Positions 7,593 through 12,857 of a DNA stretch of 12,857 nt are shown here, piece after piece (positions within the stretch are counted from its first letter, which is position 1; the number at the start of each line of letters is the position of its first letter). The position numbers were made by a program, and so were the translations under genes. This DNA comes from Chloroflexota bacterium (GTDB taxonomy: Bacteria > Chloroflexota > Anaerolineae > Promineifilales > Promineifilaceae). Below the pieces are notes generated by a model, which worked only from the letters and a program-made list of their open reading frames with translations, did not search any database and had not been told where the DNA came from. Location: positions 3,301,457 to 3,314,313 of the forward strand of contig CP070688.1 of NCBI GenBank assembly GCA_020353135.1, in the 5' to 3' direction.

Positions 7593-8744
7593 ATGTTCCG
7601 AGAGAATGGCGGCAGGCAAACGGGAGATAGCGTTTTCACCAGCCTGCTAATCGTTGCTGGCGTCGTCGTCACCGTATTTATGGCGATCATGCTATCGTTG
7701 GCCGATGATCGGCAGGTGCTCTTGCCGGCCGCGCCTGAAAGCCCCACAATTGTCGCGGCGCTAGCTACTCAAACGCCAATTCCACCAACCGCCCCACTGC
7801 CGACCCCCGCCCCAACCATTACGCCATCTCAGACCCCTTCCCCGTCGCCAACGCCTGGCGTTGAAGCAAGCCCAACGTCTACCGCGGTGGCCGTGGCCGT
7901 TTTGGATTCCGTCGTTTGCGGAGCTGTTCCCGGCGGCTGGGTGCTCCACACTGTGCAGGCTGGAGACACGCCCTACTCGCTCGCGGCCATGTCAGGTGCC
8001 ACGGTAAGCGAGATCGCCCATGCGAACTGCCTCGACCTAAGCATGCCCATCCTTGGGGGGCAATTATATCTGCCTTCTGCGCCTCCGACGCGTGCGCCCT
8101 GCGGCCCGCCCATCTGGTGGGCAAGATACATGGTGAGTCGGGGTGAGACGCTGTACTCTCTGGCCCGCCGTCACGGCACCACTGTCTTCGCCATCAAACA
8201 AGCCAATTGCCTGGAAAACACCACGATCTACGCAGGCAGGTTCCTTCTCTTGCCGCCACCGATCGCCGTACCGACGGTTCTGCCAACTGCCACCGGCACG
8301 CCAAGCGCAACGCCTACAGCTACATCTACGGCCACACGCCCGCCAAGCCCGACGAATGCGCCTACTGTAGCCCCAACCGCCACCCGAATACCGGTCATCA
8401 TTCCTTCGCCCACCTTACCGCAGACGACAACCCCAACGCCTCCCGCTACGACGACCGCATCTCCGACCCCGAGTGCCACGCCCACGCTACTGGCCACGCC
8501 GACGGCAACCCCTGCGACGCCCACAGAGACGCCGACAGCCGAGCCTTTGCCGACCGATACGCCAGCGCCGACCGCGACGGATACTCCTTTGCCAACGGTA
8601 GCACCAACGTCAACGGTGACCTCGACACCGACCCCGGAAGTAACCCACACGCCCTCGGCAACCCATACCGCGACGCCGATCCCAACCGTCGACGATCTGA
8701 CGCCAACGCCAACCGATGCGAGCGACGCCGCCTTTACTGACTAA
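7593..8744 (+). CDS. Membrane-anchored protein with two LysM domains and Pro/Thr-rich linkers
   Basis: A 383-residue protein from the ATG at 7593. A TTG at 7581 that overlaps the previous stop would add four residues. Order: a short basic N-terminus, one membrane segment (about 13-36), a Pro/Thr/Ala/Ser linker (about 50-100), LysM 1 (about 117-161, with VQAGDTPYSLA), LysM 2 (about 179-221, with VSRGETLYSLA), and about 160 residues of Thr-Pro-rich tail. LysM folds bind N-acetylglucosamine-containing glycans such as peptidoglycan, so the protein probably spans the envelope with the LysMs outside. Each LysM carries a matched cysteine pair (Cys109/Cys146 and Cys170/Cys206), suggesting one disulfide per module. 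There is no catalytic domain. Coupling to the upstream sensor-like gene suggests a shared envelope role. Confidence 0.82.
   Translation: MFRENGGRQTGDSVFTSLLIVAGVVVTVFMAIMLSLADDRQVLLPAAPESPTIVAALATQTPIPPTAPLPTPAPTITPSQTPSPSPTPGVEASPTSTAVAVAVLDSVVCGAVPGGWVLHTVQAGDTPYSLAAMSGATVSEIAHANCLDLSMPILGGQLYLPSAPPTRAPCGPPIWWARYMVSRGETLYSLARRHGTTVFAIKQANCLENTTIYAGRFLLLPPPIAVPTVLPTATGTPSATPTATSTATRPPSPTNAPTVAPTATRIPVIIPSPTLPQTTTPTPPATTTASPTPSATPTLLATPTATPATPTETPTAEPLPTDTPAPTATDTPLPTVAPTSTVTSTPTPEVTHTPSATHTATPIPTVDDLTPTPTDASDAAFTD
8271..8723 (+). repeat. Low-complexity coding repeat, Thr-Pro-rich hexamer-like array
   Basis: The 3' third of the LysM gene is built from imperfect short units such as CCAACGCCG and ACGCCGACC, encoding PT, TP, TPT, TATP and SPTP runs. 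It is strongly C-rich and G-poor on the + strand, giving long open frames in other frames and on the minus strand. Such stretches expand and contract by slippage, so length differences between strains or assembly errors would be expected here. Confidence 0.8.
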
Positions 8745-8753
8745 CCAGCTGTG

Positions 8754-8781
8754 TTGGACTTGAACGTCCGTGTGCTATAAT
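8754..8781 (+). promoter_or_regulatory. Sigma-70-type promoter upstream of the sugar dehydrase gene
   Basis: TTGGAC (8754-8759) and TATAAT (8776-8781) are spaced by 16 bp. TGC directly precedes the -10, making an extended -10 (TGCTATAAT). This is the best promoter in the window. It begins 10 nt after the LysM stop, so the dehydrase starts a new transcript with a leader of about 155 nt. Confidence 0.75.
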
Positions 8782-8797
8782 CCCTGGCTGGTTTCGA

Positions 8798-8819
8798 GCC
8801 TGGCGGCGCGATACCAGGC
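8798..8819 (+). other. Small hairpin at the start of the leader
   Basis: GCCTGG (8798-8803) pairs with CCAGGC (8814-8819) around a 10-nt loop, close to the expected 5' end of the transcript. It may protect the 5' end. It has no T-run and is too weak to be called a terminator. Confidence 0.3.
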
Positions 8820-8886
8820 GGCCCCAACACTCAGCGGCATTTGTCAATCAGTCTTCAGATATGATTACCGATTCTGCTCGCTGCAA

Positions 8887-8929
8887 CGGCCAAAGATGTC
8901 GATGGCCGCAGTTGGATGCAATCTTTGGC
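8887..8929 (+). promoter_or_regulatory. Leader RNA with two mutually exclusive hairpins next to the ribosome site
   Basis: GCCAAAGAT (8889-8897) pairs perfectly with ATCTTTGGC (8921-8929), a 9-bp stem with a 23-nt loop. It ends one base before the Shine-Dalgarno AGGAG (8931-8935) of the dehydrase gene. A competing stem, CGGCCA (8887-8892) with TGGCCG (8903-8908), uses the same 5' arm, so the two cannot coexist. That arrangement could control translation starts, for example as a small riboswitch, RNA thermometer or protein-binding site. The match to any known riboswitch class was not recognised. The 200-bp spacer 8745-8944 holds this, the promoter, and no other gene that I can see. Confidence 0.45.
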
Positions 8930-8944
8930 TAGGAGATTTAGTAG

Positions 8945-10261
8945 ATGTCAAATTCAGAGGACCTGCGCCGGTCAATTATGGCGCAGGTTACTGATTATTA
9001 CCGTCAGGTGCATGAAGGGAACGAATTTGTGCCCGGAACAACGCGCGTGCAGTATGCCGGCCGAGTGTTCGATGAGCGCGAACTGCAAAATATGGTGGGC
9101 TCTGTCCTCGATTTTTGGCTAACGGCTGGTCCTGAAGCCGAACGGTTCGAGGAAAAGCTCGGCGGAATACTAGGTGTCCGTGAAGTGATCCCGGTTAACG
9201 CCGGTTCTTCGGCGAACCTGGTTGCAATCTCCGCCTTGTGCTCAAATCGCCTACGCTATGGCCTGCGGCCCGGCGATGAGGTGATCGTTCCCGCTGCCAG
9301 CTTCCCGACGACCGTTAATCCGATCATACAAAACCGTCTGATCCCGGTCTTCATCGATAGCCGCCTTGGCGACTACAATCTGGATCCCGAGTACCTGGAG
9401 GCTGCAAGGTCGGAGCGCACCAGGGCCGTTATGTTTGCTCACACATTGGGCAATCCGGCCGACCTGGATGCCATTACTGAATTCGTGCGCAAGCACAATC
9501 TATACCTGGTCGAGGACTGTTGCGATGCTCTTGGCAGCACTTGGGATGGCAAGCAGGTAGGCACGTACGGTCACTTTGGAACGCTGAGTTTCTATCCGGC
9601 CCACCATATTACCACCGGGGAAGGCGGTGCTGCTTTCACTAGCAGCCGTCGTCTGGCCAAGCTGGCGCGTTCGGTCCGAGTGTGGGGTAGAGATTGGTGG
9701 TGTGGCTTCTTCATCCCGGTGAACGGCATATGCGGGTTGCGCTTTGAGCGCCAGGTACCGGGCATGCCGGGCCATTACGACCACCGCTACTTCTATGCCG
9801 AGATCGGCTACAATCTGAAACTCACTGATCCTCAAGCGGCCATCGGCCTCGCCCAACTGGAGAAACTGCCGGACTTCGTCGGCCGTCGTAAGGTCAATTT
9901 CGCCTTCCTCTACGAAGGCCTGACCAGATTCACGGATTATCTGGCGCTACCGGAATGGCATGAGAAGGCGGATCCCTCCTGGTTTGCCATGCCGGTCCTG
10001 GTTCGCGACGAAGCGCCCTTTACGCGATACGAAATAACCCGTTACCTGGAAAGTCACAACATAGAAACGCGACCGCTGTTCGCCGGCAACATCCTCAAGC
10101 AACCTGCCTATCAGAGCATTGACTGCCGGGTAGTTGGCGACATGTCTGTTTCCGATCAGATTATGCGCGGCGTCTTCTTCATCGGCGTATACCCAGGACT
10201 GGACATGCGTCGCCTCGAATACATGGTCGACGTACTGGAAAAATTCTTTAGAGAGCTGTAG
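8945..10261 (+). CDS. PLP-dependent sugar 3-dehydrase, CDP-4-keto-6-deoxyglucose 3-dehydrase (E1/RfbH)-like
   Basis: A 438-residue DegT/DnrJ/EryC1-family protein, nearly the length of E1 (437). It would remove the 3-hydroxyl of a nucleotide-linked 4-keto-6-deoxysugar on the way to 3,6-dideoxy- or related sugars. Visible blocks are NAGSSANL (85-92, PLP phosphate), PAASFPTTVNPI (116-127), VEDCCDALGS (189-198, with the ring-nitrogen Asp) and FYPAHHITTGEGGA (216-229). In the last block His220 stands where aminotransferases have the Schiff-base Lys, the signature of 3-dehydrases rather than aminotransferases. Known E1 holds a [2Fe-2S] cluster with C-X57-C-X-C-X7-C. Here Cys193 and Cys253 match, but position 251 is Trp and the last Cys is at 263 rather than 261. 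Radical chemistry with an altered cluster, or a cluster-free ColD-like mechanism, are both possible. AGGAG lies 9 nt upstream of the ATG. No CDP-glucose synthesis genes or E3 reductase are in view. Confidence 0.85.
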   Translation: MSNSEDLRRSIMAQVTDYYRQVHEGNEFVPGTTRVQYAGRVFDERELQNMVGSVLDFWLTAGPEAERFEEKLGGILGVREVIPVNAGSSANLVAISALCSNRLRYGLRPGDEVIVPAASFPTTVNPIIQNRLIPVFIDSRLGDYNLDPEYLEAARSERTRAVMFAHTLGNPADLDAITEFVRKHNLYLVEDCCDALGSTWDGKQVGTYGHFGTLSFYPAHHITTGEGGAAFTSSRRLAKLARSVRVWGRDWWCGFFIPVNGICGLRFERQVPGMPGHYDHRYFYAEIGYNLKLTDPQAAIGLAQLEKLPDFVGRRKVNFAFLYEGLTRFTDYLALPEWHEKADPSWFAMPVLVRDEAPFTRYEITRYLESHNIETRPLFAGNILKQPAYQSIDCRVVGDMSVSDQIMRGVFFIGVYPGLDMRRLEYMVDVLEKFFREL

Positions 10262-10307
10262 ACACTCCCATTAGGAAAAAGGCGGGCGGCGCCCATCGCA
10301 TCGTGCC

Positions 10308-11069
10308 ATGAAGAAGTTATCAGTCATTATTTGCTGCTATAACGAAGCGGCGACAATCAAGGAAGTCATTGACATAACAAGGGGCGTTGACCTTGGCCAA
10401 GGCTGGGAGCGAGAGATCATAGTTGTCGATAACTTTTCAACCGACGGCACGCGAGAGATCCTTCTGTCAATAAGCGTACCGGATGTGACGGTCATCTATC
10501 ACGAGAGCAATTTGGGCAAGGGCGCTTCGATCCGCACGGGCATTTCTGCCATGAATGGCGCTTACATGATTATTCAGGACGCTGACAGTGAGTACGACCC
10601 CGCCGAGCACGCCCGATTCTGCAGACTGGCTGATGAGACGAACGCGGCCGCCATATTTGGATCGCGCGTACTTGGCGGAGACGTCAGGTACAAGTATGCC
10701 CATGCTTATCTGGGCGTTCGCATCTTGACCACCGTGACCAACCTCCTGTTTGGAGGACACCTTACTGACGTGGCCACCGCTACCAAGATGGTGCGCGCGG
10801 ACGTCATCCAGTCGCTCAACCTAACATGCAGCGGTTTTGACCTCGACTTTGAAATGCCAGATAAGATCTTGCTGTCCGGCAAAGAGATCCTGGAGATTCC
10901 GATTAGTTACGATCCGCGCACCTATGCGGAAGGGAAGAAGATCAAAGCAAAAGATGGCCTGAAGGCGTTGCTGATAATGCTGCGCGATCGGCTGGGTTTA
11001 TCCGCTGTCTTGAAGGCTGACGCGGCGGAGGCCTCGGTGAGTCCAGACGGCGCCGAACATTCTGCCTGA
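10308..11069 (+). CDS. Family 2 glycosyltransferase, dolichyl/polyprenyl-phosphate mannose synthase-like
   Basis: A 253-residue GT-A fold enzyme. It opens with LSVIICCYNEAATI (4-17), the nucleotide-binding start of GT2 enzymes, then VVDNFSTDGTREIL (39-52; the usual DDGS is DNFS here). N-L-G-K-G-A-S-I-R-TG (68-78) follows, then the metal-binding DxD in IQDADSEYDP (89-98) and KIKAKDGLKAL (211-221), typical of the Dpm1-like group. It has no C-terminal membrane segments, so it resembles soluble or peripheral Dpm1-type synthases that load a sugar on a lipid phosphate carrier. The gene begins 46 nt after the sugar dehydrase, which suggests a shared surface-glycan role. Its ATG has no clear Shine-Dalgarno. 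The C-terminal 25 residues are Ala/Ser-rich and probably disordered. Donor sugar and acceptor are unknown. Confidence 0.85.
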   Translation: MKKLSVIICCYNEAATIKEVIDITRGVDLGQGWEREIIVVDNFSTDGTREILLSISVPDVTVIYHESNLGKGASIRTGISAMNGAYMIIQDADSEYDPAEHARFCRLADETNAAAIFGSRVLGGDVRYKYAHAYLGVRILTTVTNLLFGGHLTDVATATKMVRADVIQSLNLTCSGFDLDFEMPDKILLSGKEILEIPISYDPRTYAEGKKIKAKDGLKALLIMLRDRLGLSAVLKADAAEASVSPDGAEHSA

Positions 11070-11149
11070 GTCAATCAGCCGTCCCAACAGGCATGACAGC
11101 CCAGATGAACCGGAATACAGGCTAGCGAGCGTTAATCAATAGGGCAACT

Positions 11150-12857
<1,708 letters not shown>

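Noticed and set aside
8228..8650. A 140-codon minus-strand frame rich in Val and Gly opposite the LysM tail
   Set aside because: It is the reverse complement of the Thr-Pro repeat, which yields Gly-Val runs; there is no start signal or recognisable fold.
8207..8740. A 177-codon open frame in another + frame over the LysM gene tail
   Set aside because: It arises from the low-complexity C-rich repeat that encodes the Thr-Pro tail. Its product is compositionally biased with no domain, and the LysM frame explains the region.
10284..10294. GGGC-GGC-GCCC mini-hairpin before the glycosyltransferase
   Set aside because: A 4-bp stem with a 3-nt loop and no T-tract is too small to call a terminator or a regulatory site.
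11070..11149. SAH or SAM riboswitch upstream of the adoK-ahcY pair
   Set aside because: The 80-nt spacer shows no convincing paired core or recognisable conserved riboswitch sequence; a covariance search would be needed to overturn this.

Overview
The window reads as a chromosomal segment of an uncultured or little-studied bacterium, most likely a Chloroflexota member of the Anaerolineae/Caldilineae type. This is an inference. It rests on a membrane-anchored LysM protein with very long Pro/Thr linkers, extended -10 promoters of the form TGnTATAAT, mid-50s %GC by eye, the standard genetic code, and the mix of pathways. Every intact gene is on the + strand. I see no tRNA, rRNA, CRISPR array, transposase or phage gene.

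Layout. (1) 1-348: the 3' end of a probable alpha/beta hydrolase. Converging on it from the minus strand is a 42-codon reading frame whose C-terminal half looks like the end of a cupin, probably a gene remnant. A spacer with a perfect 16-bp palindrome follows. (2) 349-5088: a four-gene catabolic operon encoding a P5C-dehydrogenase-like aldehyde dehydrogenase, both subunits of a glutaconate/IpdAB-type CoA-transferase, and a class III (omega-amino acid type) PLP aminotransferase. In order of chemistry these could take an amino compound to an aldehyde, then an acid, then an acyl-CoA. The substrate cannot be read from the sequence. A strong stem-loop lies between the first two genes. (3) 5161-8744: a separate unit behind an extended -10 promoter. 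It encodes a 7-TM/GAF/coiled-coil protein built like a sensor histidine kinase but lacking the phospho-acceptor His and recognisable ATP-binding boxes, followed immediately by the LysM protein. (4) 8754-11069: a good promoter and a structured leader of about 155 nt, then a PLP sugar 3-dehydrase resembling CDP-4-keto-6-deoxyglucose 3-dehydrase (E1/RfbH) and a family 2 glycosyltransferase of the polyprenyl-phosphate sugar synthase type. Together these suggest surface glycan or deoxysugar synthesis. (5) 11150-12857: an adenosine kinase of the mycobacterial AdoK/PfkB type, tightly coupled to S-adenosylhomocysteine hydrolase, which runs off the window end. The hydrolase makes adenosine and the kinase removes it, pulling the reversible SAH hydrolysis forward.

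The points most worth following are the E1-like dehydrase that keeps the catalytic His but has an altered [2Fe-2S] ligand set, the pseudo-histidine kinase coupled to the LysM protein, and the leader with mutually exclusive hairpins ahead of the dehydrase. I found no wholly novel multi-gene system.
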